A DNA stretch of 53,054 nucleotides, from positions 1 to 53,054 of the forward strand of contig SVDM01000016.1 of assembly GCA_015058015.1 (NCBI GenBank). Direction: 5' to 3'. Positions 42,392 through 52,003 of the stretch are shown one piece after another. The DNA comes from Lachnospiraceae bacterium (GTDB lineage Bacteria; Bacillota; Clostridia; Lachnospirales; Lachnospiraceae). The translations under genes were made by a program, and so were the position numbers. Positions within the stretch are counted from its first letter, which is position 1. Every line of letters begins with the position of its first letter. The notes beneath the pieces were generated by a model. The model saw only the letters and a program-made list of their open reading frames with translations, did no database searches and was not told the DNA's origin.

Positions 42392-43093
42392 TTAACTTTT
42401 TTTACATGCCACGATATGCTCGAAAAGGTCAGAAACCAGACATCCGGTGGTTTCAATGTGAACATAATCGGTAATACGGGAATCCACCAATACCTTTACC
42501 TGGGCAGGAAAATCCTCATCTGCTTCCCAGTAGTTAAGCTGCAGAGGAATCTGAGGGAAGGGATGAAATATGTAAGCGGCGTCTGCTTTGGACATAACCG
42601 GCTCTCCGCCGGCAGCTTCACATGCAGCTTTAAGGGCTGCGGTTCCTTCCGGGAAAGACTTTAAGAAATCCTCAAAGAGGACATCTTCCTGGGGATGACG
42701 GACATGCCTTGGATCCAGGGATGCATTCTGAACCCACTCACCGGATAAATGGGGCTCATCCACTGTATAGAAAAGGATGTGATATATGGCCATTGCCTCG
42801 TTGGCATACACCTCTCCGTGCCAGCCCTTCTCAAGGGGTATCTCATCGGGGGCACAGAAATTGTCAAAGGGTTCGTCGCTTTTCTTCTCGATTCTTCCAA
42901 TCTCAAGATTTAAACGGTATTCCCTGCCGAAGTATTCTATGTAGAGATACTTCTCGTCATATTTAAGACCCAGTATCCCGGCTATTCTATCAGGGTTATA
43001 TCCCCGAAATCTTTCCAGCCATATCTTGGCAATTTCTTCGAAAGTACCGAAGGTAAAGCCTCTGTTTTGATAAGCGTGATAGTTAATGCTCAT
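42392..43093 (-). CDS. DUF3786-domain protein
   Basis: A 233-aa soluble protein. The C-terminal two-thirds show the DUF3786 pattern: HLSGEWVQNASLDPRHVRHP, an AALKAACEAAGGEPVMSKAD segment, then FHPFPQIPLQLNYWEADEDF and a closing VLVDSRITDYVHIETTGCLV. Function is unknown. From memory, such proteins often accompany corrinoid-dependent methyltransferase genes, and the corrinoid operon lies 1 kb away with only ribU between. The gene is four bases after the DUF975 gene and translationally coupled to it. Confidence 0.72.
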   Translation of the reverse strand: MSINYHAYQNRGFTFGTFEEIAKIWLERFRGYNPDRIAGILGLKYDEKYLYIEYFGREYRLNLEIGRIEKKSDEPFDNFCAPDEIPLEKGWHGEVYANEAMAIYHILFYTVDEPHLSGEWVQNASLDPRHVRHPQEDVLFEDFLKSFPEGTAALKAACEAAGGEPVMSKADAAYIFHPFPQIPLQLNYWEADEDFPAQVKVLVDSRITDYVHIETTGCLVSDLFEHIVACKKS

Positions 43094-43097
43094 ATTA

Positions 43098-43850
43098 TCA
43101 CCCCTCTACTATTATATCTTCTGCGTCTTCTTCGTAGGGGATTTGTTCGGTAACGTCTAAATAGAACTGAACTATGGTTTCTATTACATAGGGCGCAACC
43201 CAGAAGAATCCTATATTATACGAGATAAGGCAGAGGATAAAGTAGCCGATAAAGCTGGCGTACAGGTAAAGTACTGATAGTCGTCGTCCCTTCATAAGAC
43301 GTCGGCTTTCCTTTAATGCAGCAAGTCCTGATGTCATCCCCCTATCAATCATAAGGTATTCTGTGAGAATAAAGGGAGCGGTAAGTATTATGCCTGCAAT
43401 AAGACCTGCCAAAGTAAAGATCAGATTCAGCATGGATACTAAACCGATATTCTCCGTCGAAACCCGCATAAACATTGTAATAAAGGATGGAAGCAGGCAG
43501 AGAGAGAATATACCGTCCCGTACTAAGAATACCACAATAAACCTATCCGGCCTGTTTCTAAAGGCATAAAGAAGGTCTTTGACATGGGGGCTTGTTCCTC
43601 TTGCCAGTTTCAGATGAATAACGCTTATACCTATTCCTGCTTCGAAAAGTACAAGGAAAATAAGGATATTTGCAATTATATAAATAATAAGAGACGACTG
43701 TCTCTGGGCAATAATCAGGGAATAATTAAAGGGGGCAGTCACCAAAAGATAAATCACCAGAAGTATTCCGATTACCGTCATGGGGATTCCGTATCTTCCG
43801 TGAAGGGCCTCTCTGGCTCTTCCCTTAATCTGCCTGGATTGTTCTCTCAT
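43098..43850 (-). CDS. DUF975 family membrane protein
   Basis: A ~250-aa integral membrane protein. It starts with the DUF975-like MREQSRQIKGRAREALHGRY, then has about five or six hydrophobic spans, and ends in an acidic tail (EQIPYEEDAEDIIVEG). The frame is open to 43898, but GGAGG precedes ATG 43850, which also gives the family N-terminus. Function is unknown. Confidence 0.78.
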   Translation of the reverse strand: MREQSRQIKGRAREALHGRYGIPMTVIGILLVIYLLVTAPFNYSLIIAQRQSSLIIYIIANILIFLVLFEAGIGISVIHLKLARGTSPHVKDLLYAFRNRPDRFIVVFLVRDGIFSLCLLPSFITMFMRVSTENIGLVSMLNLIFTLAGLIAGIILTAPFILTEYLMIDRGMTSGLAALKESRRLMKGRRLSVLYLYASFIGYFILCLISYNIGFFWVAPYVIETIVQFYLDVTEQIPYEEDAEDIIVEG

Positions 43851-43922
43851 GTGTAAATCCTCCGGATTATTGACAAAAAAAATGTCATTATATATCATAA
43901 AATAGGCGGTAGCCTAATAAAA

Positions 43923-44258
43923 TCAGGGCATGGAAAGATTGGGGTAACCTTGAACACGAAGCATCAAGTACTCCATAAGTTCGTCAAAGCCTCCGAAATT
44001 CTTAAGTAAAAGTAGAAAGGCCCCTACGATTAATGCCACCGCTATCACAAAGGCAATAATACTTACAATAATGGCTATCTTAGCCCGAATGTCCAACTTG
44101 CAGTCGGCACCTCTTGACTGTAAAGCCACGATAACCCCTAAAGCCGAAAGCCCCAGGGTAAGTCCCGGCGACATAAGACATACCACAGCTGCGATTGATA
44201 TTCCAAGAGATGTGGTGGCCATGGAACGGGCTTTGTTTACACTGTATCCTGTTGGCAT
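43923..44258 (-). CDS. Small DUF4190-like membrane protein
   Basis: A 111-aa protein with two membrane spans (LGISIAAVVCLMSPGLTLGL and IAIIVSIIAFVIAVALIVGA) separated by a short basic loop, the layout of DUF4190 proteins. It starts with ATG after AAAGGAGC. A small TAGGC/GCCTA hairpin with a T-tract on the minus strand (near 43898-43912) follows it. Function unknown. Confidence 0.65.
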   Translation of the reverse strand: MPTGYSVNKARSMATTSLGISIAAVVCLMSPGLTLGLSALGVIVALQSRGADCKLDIRAKIAIIVSIIAFVIAVALIVGAFLLLLKNFGGFDELMEYLMLRVQGYPNLSMP

Positions 44259-44335
44259 AATATGCTCCTTTCAATAGCATTATAACGAGTATTATTCTAA
44301 CATTTTCTTTTATTAAAAACAAGGAAGGTAATTAC

Positions 44336-46474
44336 ATGGACATTATTAAAGTCATAACCGAAGAACTTCAGGTAAAGACATGGCAGGTAGAGGCTGCGGT
44401 GAATCTTATCGACGAGGGTAACACCATTCCCTTTATCTCCAGATATAGAAAAGAGGCCACCGGTTCATTAAACGATGAGCAGTTAAGAAAGCTTGGGGAA
44501 CGTCTTACATATCTTCGCAATCTTGAAGAGAAAAAAGCTTCGGTATTATCAACTATAGAAGAGCAGGGCAAGCTTACTCCGGAGCTTAAAGCTCAGATTG
44601 AGAATGCCATGACTCAGGTAGAAGTAGATGACTTATACAGACCATACAAGCCCAAGCGTCGTACCAGGGCAACCATAGCCAAAGAAAAAGGCCTTGAGGG
44701 ACTGGCCAATATTATCACCTTACAGATGACTGCCAAAACTCTTGAGGAAGAGGCTGCGGCTTACGTTGACCCGGAAAAGGGTGTGGAAGATGTGGCTTCT
44801 GCCATAGAAGGGGCAGGAGATATCATTGCAGAGAACATCTCCGATGACCCTGATTTTCGTATGACCATCAGGGATTTTATCTTAAAGAAAGGTATCATCT
44901 CATCCACTGCCAAGGACGAGACGGCAGAATCCGTATACGAGATGTACTATGATTTCAGCGAGGATGTATCCTCCATCGCAGGTCACAGAATATTGGCTTT
45001 AAACCGTGGTGAGAAGGAAAAGATTCTTACCGTCAAGATATCTGCGGAAGACGAGAGAATCCTTCGTTATCTGGAAAAGAAGATAATAGTAAGAGACAAT
45101 CCCAATACCACTCCGGTTTTGAAGGCTGTAATTGCAGATGCATATTCCAGACTGATATTTCCTTCCGTTGAGAGAGAAGTACGTAACATCCTTACTGAAC
45201 GGGCAGAGGATGGCGCCATAGTAGTTTTCGGTAAGAACTTAAAACAGCTCCTTATGCAGCCCCCTATTGCAGGTCGCGTGGTATTAGGCTGGGATCCGGC
45301 CTTTCGTACAGGATGCAAGTTAGCGGTTGTGGATCCAACCGGTAAGGTTTTAGATACCGTAGTCATCTATCCCACAGCCCCTCAGAACAAGGTTGCGGAA
45401 TCCATGACCATATTAAAAAAGCTAATCTCCAAGTACAATATCTCCCTTATCTCTGTAGGTAACGGTACCGCTTCGAGAGAAAGTGAGCAGGTTATTGTAG
45501 AACTTTTAAAGGAACTGCCGGTAAAGGTAGAGTACGTTATTGTAAATGAAGCCGGTGCCTCGGTTTATTCCGCAAGTAAACTGGCCACTGAGGAATTCCC
45601 GGAATTTGATGTGGGACAAAGAAGTGCCGCCTCCATCGCCAGAAGACTTCAAGACCCCTTAGCAGAGCTTGTTAAGATTGAGCCTCAGGCCATAGGAGTA
45701 GGCCAGTATCAGCATGACATGAATCAGAAGAAACTATCGGAGACCTTGGGAGGCGTGGTTGAAGACTGTGTTAACAGCGTAGGTGTTGATTTAAACACAG
45801 CTTCCGTATCCTTACTTGAGTATATATCGGGAATCACTAAGGTTATTGCCAAGAATATAGTAATCTACCGTGAGGAAAACGGTGAGTTTAAATCAAGGAA
45901 AGACTTGCTTAAGGTTCCGAAACTGGGCCCGAAAGCATATGAACAGTGCGCAGGTTTTATGAGAATTACGGGAGGAAGCAATCCTCTTGACTCCACCAGC
46001 GTTCACCCGGAGTCTTATGCTGCGGCAACGGCAGTTCTTGAAAAATGCGGCTATTCCGTAGGGGAATTAAAGGGCGGTATCAAGGGAATATCTTCTAAGA
46101 TAACGGATTATAAGAAGATGTCCGAGGAACTTGGAGTAGGCGAAATCACCCTTCGTGATATCGTAAAAGAGTTAGAAAAGCCTGCCAGAGACCCGAGAGA
46201 CGAGATGCCTGCCCCCATCCTTCGTACAGATGTTATGGAGATGAAGGATTTAACCCCCGGTATGGTTCTTAAGGGAACAGTTCGTAATGTAATTGACTTC
46301 GGCGCCTTCGTGGATATCGGCGTCCATCAGGACGGACTTGTGCACATCTCCCAGATGAGCAACAAGTATATTAAGCATCCCTTGGAAGTTGTAAGCGTAG
46401 GGGATGTTGTGGAAGTAAAGGTTTTAGACGTGGACATGAAGAAGAAGCGCATAAGCCTTACAATGAAACTCTAA
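44336..46474 (+). CDS. tex: Tex family RNA-binding transcription accessory protein
   Basis: A 712-aa Tex/Spt6-like protein. In order: an N-terminal helical region (FISRYRKEATGSLNDEQLRK), an YqgF-homologous RNase H-like domain (~320-450, LGWDPAFRTGCKLAVVD), helix-hairpin-helix motifs (KFPKLGPKAYEQ-like region near 525), and a C-terminal S1 RNA-binding domain (GMVLKGTVRNVIDFGAFVDI). It acts in RNA and transcription processing. It has its own terminator. Confidence 0.95.
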   Translation: MDIIKVITEELQVKTWQVEAAVNLIDEGNTIPFISRYRKEATGSLNDEQLRKLGERLTYLRNLEEKKASVLSTIEEQGKLTPELKAQIENAMTQVEVDDLYRPYKPKRRTRATIAKEKGLEGLANIITLQMTAKTLEEEAAAYVDPEKGVEDVASAIEGAGDIIAENISDDPDFRMTIRDFILKKGIISSTAKDETAESVYEMYYDFSEDVSSIAGHRILALNRGEKEKILTVKISAEDERILRYLEKKIIVRDNPNTTPVLKAVIADAYSRLIFPSVEREVRNILTERAEDGAIVVFGKNLKQLLMQPPIAGRVVLGWDPAFRTGCKLAVVDPTGKVLDTVVIYPTAPQNKVAESMTILKKLISKYNISLISVGNGTASRESEQVIVELLKELPVKVEYVIVNEAGASVYSASKLATEEFPEFDVGQRSAASIARRLQDPLAELVKIEPQAIGVGQYQHDMNQKKLSETLGGVVEDCVNSVGVDLNTASVSLLEYISGITKVIAKNIVIYREENGEFKSRKDLLKVPKLGPKAYEQCAGFMRITGGSNPLDSTSVHPESYAAATAVLEKCGYSVGELKGGIKGISSKITDYKKMSEELGVGEITLRDIVKELEKPARDPRDEMPAPILRTDVMEMKDLTPGMVLKGTVRNVIDFGAFVDIGVHQDGLVHISQMSNKYIKHPLEVVSVGDVVEVKVLDVDMKKKRISLTMKL

Positions 46475-46478
46475 ATCG

Positions 46479-46508
46479 AATTCCCTGCATAAAAATGCAG
46501 GGAATTTT
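46479..46508 (+). terminator. Terminator of tex
   Basis: A 12-bp perfect stem (46479-46490/46495-46506) with an AAAA loop and a short T-tract. Confidence 0.85.
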
Positions 46509-46533
46509 AAACTTGGCACGGGCACCATTAAGT

Positions 46534-46562
46534 TTGTAAATAGTCGGTCAGTATGTTATACT
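46534..46562 (+). promoter_or_regulatory. Promoter of the YcxB-tsaE-tsaB operon
   Basis: TTGTAA (46534-46539), a 17-bp spacer and TATACT (46557-46562). The start is predicted near 46569, 31 nt before the first ATG. Confidence 0.75.
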
Positions 46563-46599
46563 TCAATAGAATTTAAGGGTATTGTAAGGAGTTAATATT

Positions 46600-47094
46600 A
46601 TGGATTATACGGTTAAAGTCAAAATAGACGATCAGGATTTATACAAGTTTTTGATATATCATAATTTCCGCGGGGCACAGGGTAAGCTTGGAATTGTAAT
46701 TGCACTTCTGGCATTTGTGGCTGCGGTTATTACTTATGGAAGAGTTGAGATGCTCTATACTGTTTTGTATGTGGTGTGTGGCGTGGTATTTATCATATAT
46801 ACACCCCTAAGCCTCAAGTTTCGTTCCAAAAGGCAATTTCAGCTGGTGCCTGATTTGAAAGAAGAGATGACCTATACTTTTTCCGATGAGGGAATCGTAT
46901 CTGCAATTAAGGACCAGTCCGTTCAGGTTAAGTGGATTAACCTCTTTAAGATTGTCGGAATAAAGGACTACATTTACATTTACACCGACAGGTTGCATGC
47001 ATCCATTATCCCCAAGAGATGTATCGAGGATTATGAAGGTCTTGTGGATTTTATGAATCTTAAGACCCCCAAAGGAAAGGTCAAGATTAAGTAG
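46600..47094 (+). CDS. YcxB-like membrane protein
   Basis: A 164-aa protein with two adjacent membrane spans (~27-65, GIVIALLAFVAAVITY and LYVVCGVVFIIYTPL). A C-terminal cytoplasmic domain follows with the YcxB pattern (YTFSDEGIVSAIKDQSVQVK, then YIYTDRLHASIIPKRCI). Function unknown. It is the first gene of the operon that holds the t6A genes, and tsaE starts right after its stop. Confidence 0.72.
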   Translation: MDYTVKVKIDDQDLYKFLIYHNFRGAQGKLGIVIALLAFVAAVITYGRVEMLYTVLYVVCGVVFIIYTPLSLKFRSKRQFQLVPDLKEEMTYTFSDEGIVSAIKDQSVQVKWINLFKIVGIKDYIYIYTDRLHASIIPKRCIEDYEGLVDFMNLKTPKGKVKIK

Positions 47095-47526
47095 ATGAAG
47101 TATGAATCATTATCTGCATCTGATACTGAAAGAATCGGACGCACTTTGGGTGAGAAGGCAAAACCCGGTGATATCTATACCTTAAGCGGCGATCTGGGTA
47201 CCGGCAAAACCGTCTTTGCCCAGGGATTTGCCAAGGGACTAGGCATCAGCGAATGCGTCAACTCGCCTACATTTACCATAGTATCTGAATATACATCAGG
47301 CAGGTTGCCGTTCTATCATTTTGATGTGTATAGAATCAGTGACCCGGAAGAGATGTATGAGATCGGCTTCGAGGAGTATCTCTTCGGACAGGGGGTCTGC
47401 CTTATTGAGTGGGCAGAACTTATTGAGGATATCCTGCCTAAAGAGCGGGTGGATATCCGTATAGAAAAAGACCTGGACAAAGGTTTTGATTACAGAATTA
47501 TTACTACTTACGGAGTTACTATATGA
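47095..47526 (+). CDS. tsaE: tRNA t6A synthesis ATPase TsaE
   Basis: The P-loop ATPase partner of TsaB/TsaD in N6-threonylcarbamoyladenosine synthesis, 143 aa. Walker A is SGDLGTGKTVFAQ. The family segments NSPTFTIVSEY and YHFDVYRISDPEE are present, with a C-terminal LIEWAELIEDILP. Its stop overlaps the tsaB start (ATGA). Confidence 0.94.
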   Translation: MKYESLSASDTERIGRTLGEKAKPGDIYTLSGDLGTGKTVFAQGFAKGLGISECVNSPTFTIVSEYTSGRLPFYHFDVYRISDPEEMYEIGFEEYLFGQGVCLIEWAELIEDILPKERVDIRIEKDLDKGFDYRIITTYGVTI

Positions 47527-48254
47527 GAATTCTTGCATTAGACAGTTCGGGATTGGTGGCCGGAGTGGCGCTTATGGAGGATGATACTCTTATTGCAGAG
47601 TACACCCTTAATCACAAGAAGACCCATTCCCAGACCTTGCTTCCCATGATAGATGAATTATTTCAGATGACGGGCATGGACAAAAAAAGCATAGATGCCG
47701 TGGCGATAGCCGGAGGTCCCGGATCATTTACGGGTCTTAGAATCGGAGCTGCCACTGCCAAGGGCTTGGCACAGGCTTTGGAGATTCCCGTTATTAAAGT
47801 GCCTACGGTGGATGCTTTGGCATATAACCTTTATGGAACCGGCGGAATAATCGCCCCCCTTATGGATGCCAGAAGGAATCAGGTTTATACCGGTTTGTTC
47901 ACATTCGAAGGTTTTGACTTTAAGGTTGTAAGGCCTCAGTGCGCTGTTGGAATAGAGGAAATCGTATCAGAGATTAACGCAATGGGTAAGCCGGTTATTT
48001 TTTTAGGTGACGGCGTGCCGGTTAACAAAGAATACATTGAGGCAAATGTAACCGCAGCTTTTGACTTTGCCCCTGCTCACCTTTCTCGCCAGAGAGCAGG
48101 AGCTGTGGGAGCGTTGGCTATAAGATATGCGGATGATAAGGATTATCCTTCTGTTTGCAGTTTCGCTGCGGCAGATTTCGTGCCGGACTATCTGCGACTT
48201 TCTCAGGCTGAAAGAGAGATGCTCGAGAAAGAAAGGGAAAAGAAAAGTGTTTAA
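47523..48254 (+). CDS. tsaB: tRNA t6A synthesis protein TsaB
   Basis: An ASKHA-fold scaffold protein, 243 aa, that dimerises with TsaD in t6A synthesis. N-terminal ILALDSSGLVAGVAL and the family motif IAGGPGSFTGLRIGAATAKG are clear. It is coupled to tsaE upstream by ATGA and overlaps rimI downstream by 8 bp. Confidence 0.94.
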   Translation: MRILALDSSGLVAGVALMEDDTLIAEYTLNHKKTHSQTLLPMIDELFQMTGMDKKSIDAVAIAGGPGSFTGLRIGAATAKGLAQALEIPVIKVPTVDALAYNLYGTGGIIAPLMDARRNQVYTGLFTFEGFDFKVVRPQCAVGIEEIVSEINAMGKPVIFLGDGVPVNKEYIEANVTAAFDFAPAHLSRQRAGAVGALAIRYADDKDYPSVCSFAAADFVPDYLRLSQAEREMLEKEREKKSV

Positions 48255-48699
48255 TATCAGGCGAATGGAGCCGGAAGATATAGAACCGGTAGCTGCCATT
48301 GAGGCGGCGACATTTTCAGAACCCTGGTCTGTTAACGGATTCAAATCCGCTCTGGAACGACGAGACACCATATTCTATGTAGCCTATGATGAGGATAAGA
48401 TTCTCGGTTATGTGGGATTCTATTACGGCATCGATGAGGCGGATATAACCAATGTGGCTGTTGCGGAAGGCGCCAGAGGACAGGGTATAGGCGAGATGTT
48501 GATAGCAAATGTTCTTATGACTTGTTCAATGAAAGGGATTGGAATGATCGGGCTGGAGGTCAGAGCCGGCAATGCCCCTGCCATTGCCCTTTATCATAAG
48601 TTGGGCTTTGAACAGGTGGGCATAAGGAAGGACTTCTATTCCAAGCCCACAGAGGACGCCCTTGTTATGACTAAATATTTTGAAACAGAGGATAAATAA
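48247..48699 (+). CDS. rimI: Ribosomal protein acetyltransferase RimI
   Basis: A GNAT N-acetyltransferase of ~150 aa, adjacent to tsaB as in many bacteria. The acetyl-CoA motif is RGQGIGEMLIANVL, and the N-terminal FNIRRMEPEDIEPVAAIE and the C-terminal YHKLGFEQVGIRKDFY fit RimI. The frame is open from 48127, but that part overlaps tsaB. GTG 48247, eight bases before the tsaB stop, is the likely start; ATG 48265 is an alternative. Confidence 0.9.
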   Translation: MFNIRRMEPEDIEPVAAIEAATFSEPWSVNGFKSALERRDTIFYVAYDEDKILGYVGFYYGIDEADITNVAVAEGARGQGIGEMLIANVLMTCSMKGIGMIGLEVRAGNAPAIALYHKLGFEQVGIRKDFYSKPTEDALVMTKYFETEDK

Positions 48700-49610
48700 T
48701 GCTTGAAGTATGTTTGTTGGGAACCGGAGGCATGATGCCTCTGCCCTATAGATGGCTGACTTCCCTTATGATGCGTTATAACGGAAGCAATATGCTTATC
48801 GATTGCGGCGAGGGAACCCAGATAGCTATAAAGGAAAAAGGATGGGGTTACAAACAGATTGATGTAATCTGCTTCACCCATTTTCATGCAGACCATATAA
48901 GCGGTCTGCCGGGACTTCTCCTTACCATGGGAAATACAGACAGGACCGAGCCTTTGACCATCATAGGCCCCAAAGGGGTTGAAAGGGTTGTAAATTCCTT
49001 GAGGGCAATTGCCCCGGAAGTGCCCTTTCCCATTGAATTCATTGAATTAGAAGGAAAGTCTCAGACAATAGAAATTAACGGATATATCATAACAGCTTAC
49101 AAAGTTAACCATAACGTTACCTGTTACGGCTACACTGTTGATATAAAACGTATAGGTAAATTCTCGGCAGAGAAGGCTAAGGAACAAGACATTCCCTTGG
49201 AGTTCTGGAACAGACTTCAAAAGGGAGAGGTTATAGATGCGGAGGGAAGACATTTTACTCCTGATATGGTGTTGGGACCGGAGAGAAAGGGCCTTAGGGT
49301 TTCCTATGTAACGGATACCAGACCTACGGATTCTATCGTGGAGAATTCTAAGGGGGCAGACCTCTTCATCTGTGAGGGAATGTATGGAGAGAAGGAGAAG
49401 AAGGAGAAGGCCAGGGAATACAAGCACATGACTATGTATGAGGCAGCTGAACTGGCTAAAAAGGCAGAAGTAAAAGAGATGTGGCTTACGCATTACAGCC
49501 CCTCTTTAACATATCCGGAGAATTTTATGGGCGATGTACGGAAGATTTTTAAAGATTCCGTGGCTTCCAAGGACGGAAGAACTGTAGACTTAAATTTTGA
49601 GGGAGAGTAG
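48699..49610 (+). CDS. rnz: Ribonuclease Z
   Basis: A metallo-beta-lactamase-fold tRNA 3' endonuclease, 303 aa, the short bacterial form. The metal motif is FTHFHADHISGLPGLL, with LLGTGGMMPLPYRW at the N-terminus and VTDTRP and LTHYSPS segments towards the end. It starts at the rimI stop (TAATG). tRNAs here have no encoded CCA, for which RNase Z trimming is the expected maturation route. Confidence 0.9.
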   Translation: MLEVCLLGTGGMMPLPYRWLTSLMMRYNGSNMLIDCGEGTQIAIKEKGWGYKQIDVICFTHFHADHISGLPGLLLTMGNTDRTEPLTIIGPKGVERVVNSLRAIAPEVPFPIEFIELEGKSQTIEINGYIITAYKVNHNVTCYGYTVDIKRIGKFSAEKAKEQDIPLEFWNRLQKGEVIDAEGRHFTPDMVLGPERKGLRVSYVTDTRPTDSIVENSKGADLFICEGMYGEKEKKEKAREYKHMTMYEAAELAKKAEVKEMWLTHYSPSLTYPENFMGDVRKIFKDSVASKDGRTVDLNFEGE

Positions 49611-49615
49611 ATAGC

Positions 49616-50185
49616 ATGAAAGGACTTAAGGGTTACAAACCGGTTATTTTCGTATTGGTATTGGTTCTGTTCGGAGTCGGTGTGTTTTTCTTTGTCACCA
49701 GAAAGCCGGCGGCAGAGTCCGGCACGGGAACCGTTTCTGAACTGAGTAAGCTGGTGGATAGGGACTATGACAAGAATTATCCCCCCACCCCCAGAGAAGT
49801 TGCGGCTGCTTATACCGATATTCTGATGTATCTCCATAATAAAGAATGCTCGGATGCGGATATCGAGAAGCTGGTTAACTGCACCAGAAAGCTGATGGAC
49901 AGCGAACTCCTGTCCCAGAACCCGCAAAAGTCCATGATTGCAGGATTAAAGAGTGATATTGCTTCCTTTAAAAAGGATAATATAGAGATAGTAAGTTATA
50001 CACTTCCGGAATTGTCGGAAGTGACCTACTTTACATTCGAGGATGCGGAATGCGCAGGGGTAAAGGTATCCTTCTTCACCAAGAAGAAAGACAATGCCTT
50101 CGCCAAGACATTCCAGCAGTACCTGTTTAGAAAAGACTCCACCGGCAAGTGGAAGCTTTACGGCTACAAACAGGTTACCTCATAG
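49616..50185 (+). CDS. Hypothetical protein with N-terminal membrane anchor
   Basis: A 189-aa protein with one N-terminal span ([19 protein letters not shown]) and a soluble extracytoplasmic domain of ~150 residues starting [20 protein letters not shown]. It has a conserved-looking [20 protein letters not shown] helix and a beta-rich C-terminus ([17 protein letters not shown]). It resembles Lachnospiraceae proteins of the DUF6715 type, but this is from memory. It lies five bases after rnz and 20 bases before tsaD, so it is in the operon. Function unknown. Confidence 0.68.
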   Translation: MKGLKGYKPVIFVLVLVLFGVGVFFFVTRKPAAESGTGTVSELSKLVDRDYDKNYPPTPREVAAAYTDILMYLHNKECSDADIEKLVNCTRKLMDSELLSQNPQKSMIAGLKSDIASFKKDNIEIVSYTLPELSEVTYFTFEDAECAGVKVSFFTKKKDNAFAKTFQQYLFRKDSTGKWKLYGYKQVTS

Positions 50186-50205
50186 ACAAAGGTGGATTAT
50201 TGTTA

Positions 50206-51225
50206 ATGAAAGATATTTTTATACTGGGAATAGAGAGCTCTTGTGATGAGACGGCGGCAGCAGTTGTTAAGAACGGAAGAGAGGTTCTGTCCAATGTCAT
50301 CTCCTCCCAGATAGATATTCACAAATTATATGGCGGTGTCGTACCTGAGATTGCGTCCCGTAAGCATATGGAGATTGTTAATCAGGTAATTGACGAGGCC
50401 CTGTCTACAGCGGGCAAGACCCTTGACGATATTGATGCTATTGCGGTTACTTACGGCCCCGGACTTGTGGGAGCCCTCCTTGTGGGAGTTGCCACAGCCA
50501 AGGCAATATGCTGGGCAAAGGATATCCCCTTGGTTGGTGTTCACCATATTGAGGGACACATATCCGCCAATTATATAGAAGATAAGACATTAGAGCCTCC
50601 CTTTATGTGCCTTGTAGTATCCGGCGGCCACACTCATCTGGTTAAGGTATCTGACTATGGACAATATGAGATCTTAGGCAGAACAAGAGACGATGCGGCG
50701 GGAGAGGCTTTTGACAAGGTGGCCAGGGTAATTGAACTTGGTTATCCGGGAGGCCCCAAGATTGATAAGCTGGCCAAAGAGGGTAATCCCGAGGCTATTA
50801 CATTTCCCAAGGCAAAGGTCAATGGCGCTGACTTGGACTTCAGCTTCAGCGGAGTTAAGACGGCGGTTCTTAATTACGTTAACGGATGCAAGATGAAGGG
50901 AGAAAACTATAACAAGGCAGATATCGCCGCTTCCTTTCAGAAGTCCGTGACGGATGTGCTGACGGAGCATGCGGTGGCAGCTGCTAAGGCAGGGGGATTT
51001 ACCAAGATTGCCATGGCCGGCGGAGTGGCTTCCAATTCAGCTCTTAGAAGTGCCATGAAGGCGGCGTGTGAGAAGGAAGGCTTTGAATTATACTATCCGT
51101 CACCAATTCTTTGTACTGACAACGCGGCTATGATTGCCTGTGCAGGATATTATGAATACATGGCAGGAACCAGACACGGCTGGGATCTTAATGCAGTCCC
51201 CAATCTGAAGCTGGGAGAGAGGTAG
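50206..51225 (+). CDS. tsaD: tRNA t6A synthesis catalytic subunit TsaD
   Basis: Transfers threonylcarbamoyl to A37 of ANN-decoding tRNAs, ~339 aa. N-terminal [16 protein letters not shown], the metal-binding [11 protein letters not shown], the nucleotide loop [11 protein letters not shown], and the C-terminal [10 protein letters not shown] are all present. The frame opens at 50149 inside the previous gene, but ATG 50206 behind AAAGGTGG matches the family N-terminus. tsaC is not in the window. Confidence 0.96.
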   Translation: MKDIFILGIESSCDETAAAVVKNGREVLSNVISSQIDIHKLYGGVVPEIASRKHMEIVNQVIDEALSTAGKTLDDIDAIAVTYGPGLVGALLVGVATAKAICWAKDIPLVGVHHIEGHISANYIEDKTLEPPFMCLVVSGGHTHLVKVSDYGQYEILGRTRDDAAGEAFDKVARVIELGYPGGPKIDKLAKEGNPEAITFPKAKVNGADLDFSFSGVKTAVLNYVNGCKMKGENYNKADIAASFQKSVTDVLTEHAVAAAKAGGFTKIAMAGGVASNSALRSAMKAACEKEGFELYYPSPILCTDNAAMIACAGYYEYMAGTRHGWDLNAVPNLKLGER

Positions 51226-51229
51226 TTAC

Positions 51230-51919
51230 ATGAAGAACACCTGCATTATTGTGGCTGCGGGCAACGGCAGCAGGATGAAAAGCGATATTCCCAAACAATA
51301 TATTAAAATAGAAGGAAGGCCTCTTATTGCCTTTACCATTGAAGCCTGGCAGCAAAGCTTTGTGGACGATATAGTATTGGTGGTTCCCGAAGACGACATC
51401 TATTACGTAAAGGAAGAGATTGTTTCAAAGTATGACTTTACGAAGGTGTCTGCTGTAGTAAGCGGTGGGGCTAACAGATATGATTCCGTCATGGCGGGTT
51501 TGGATGCCTGCGATGGTTCGGATTACGTATACATACATGATGGGGCCAGACCCTGTATTGATATAGAAACCATTAACCGGACAAGAAAGGCTGTGGAAGA
51601 GTGTGGCGCTGCTACGGTGGCAGTTCCCGTTAAGGACACCATCAAGGTGGCGGATGAGGAGAACTTTGCAGCAGCTACTCCAGATCGAAATACACTTTGG
51701 GCAATTCAGACTCCCCAGGCATTTTCATTTCCTTTAATAAGGAAAGCATACAGTGAGGCAGTAAAATCAGACATGAAGAATATCACCGATGATGCAGGAG
51801 TGGTGGAAGGTTTTACCGACACCAAAGTCAAGCTGGTGATGGGAGATTATCGTAATATTAAGGTGACGACACCGGAGGATTTGGCAAGCGTCAGGGCTTT
51901 TCTGGCAGGGAAGATATAA
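51230..51919 (+). CDS. ispD: 2-C-methyl-D-erythritol 4-phosphate cytidylyltransferase
   Basis: Third step of the MEP isoprenoid pathway, 229 aa. The CTP-binding loop is IIVAAGNGSRMKSDIPKQY. The family segments IHDGARPCID, VPVKDTIKV and TPQAFSFPLI are clear. It starts four bases after tsaD and ends the operon. Confidence 0.95.
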   Translation: MKNTCIIVAAGNGSRMKSDIPKQYIKIEGRPLIAFTIEAWQQSFVDDIVLVVPEDDIYYVKEEIVSKYDFTKVSAVVSGGANRYDSVMAGLDACDGSDYVYIHDGARPCIDIETINRTRKAVEECGAATVAVPVKDTIKVADEENFAAATPDRNTLWAIQTPQAFSFPLIRKAYSEAVKSDMKNITDDAGVVEGFTDTKVKLVMGDYRNIKVTTPEDLASVRAFLAGKI

Positions 51920-51956
51920 GTTTTTCGATTTTGAGTGAAAAATGCCGTGTTTTTTG

Positions 51957-51985
51957 TTGACACGTATTTTGATTGATGATAAAAT
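51957..51985 (+). promoter_or_regulatory. Promoter of tRNA-Ser leader
   Basis: Consensus TTGACA (51957-51962), a 17-bp spacer and TAAAAT (51980-51985). The transcript should start near 51992 and pass through one decayed and one intact hairpin module before tRNA-Ser(UGA). Confidence 0.85.
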
Positions 51986-52003
51986 ACAAAAGTCGCAAAT
52001 GAA

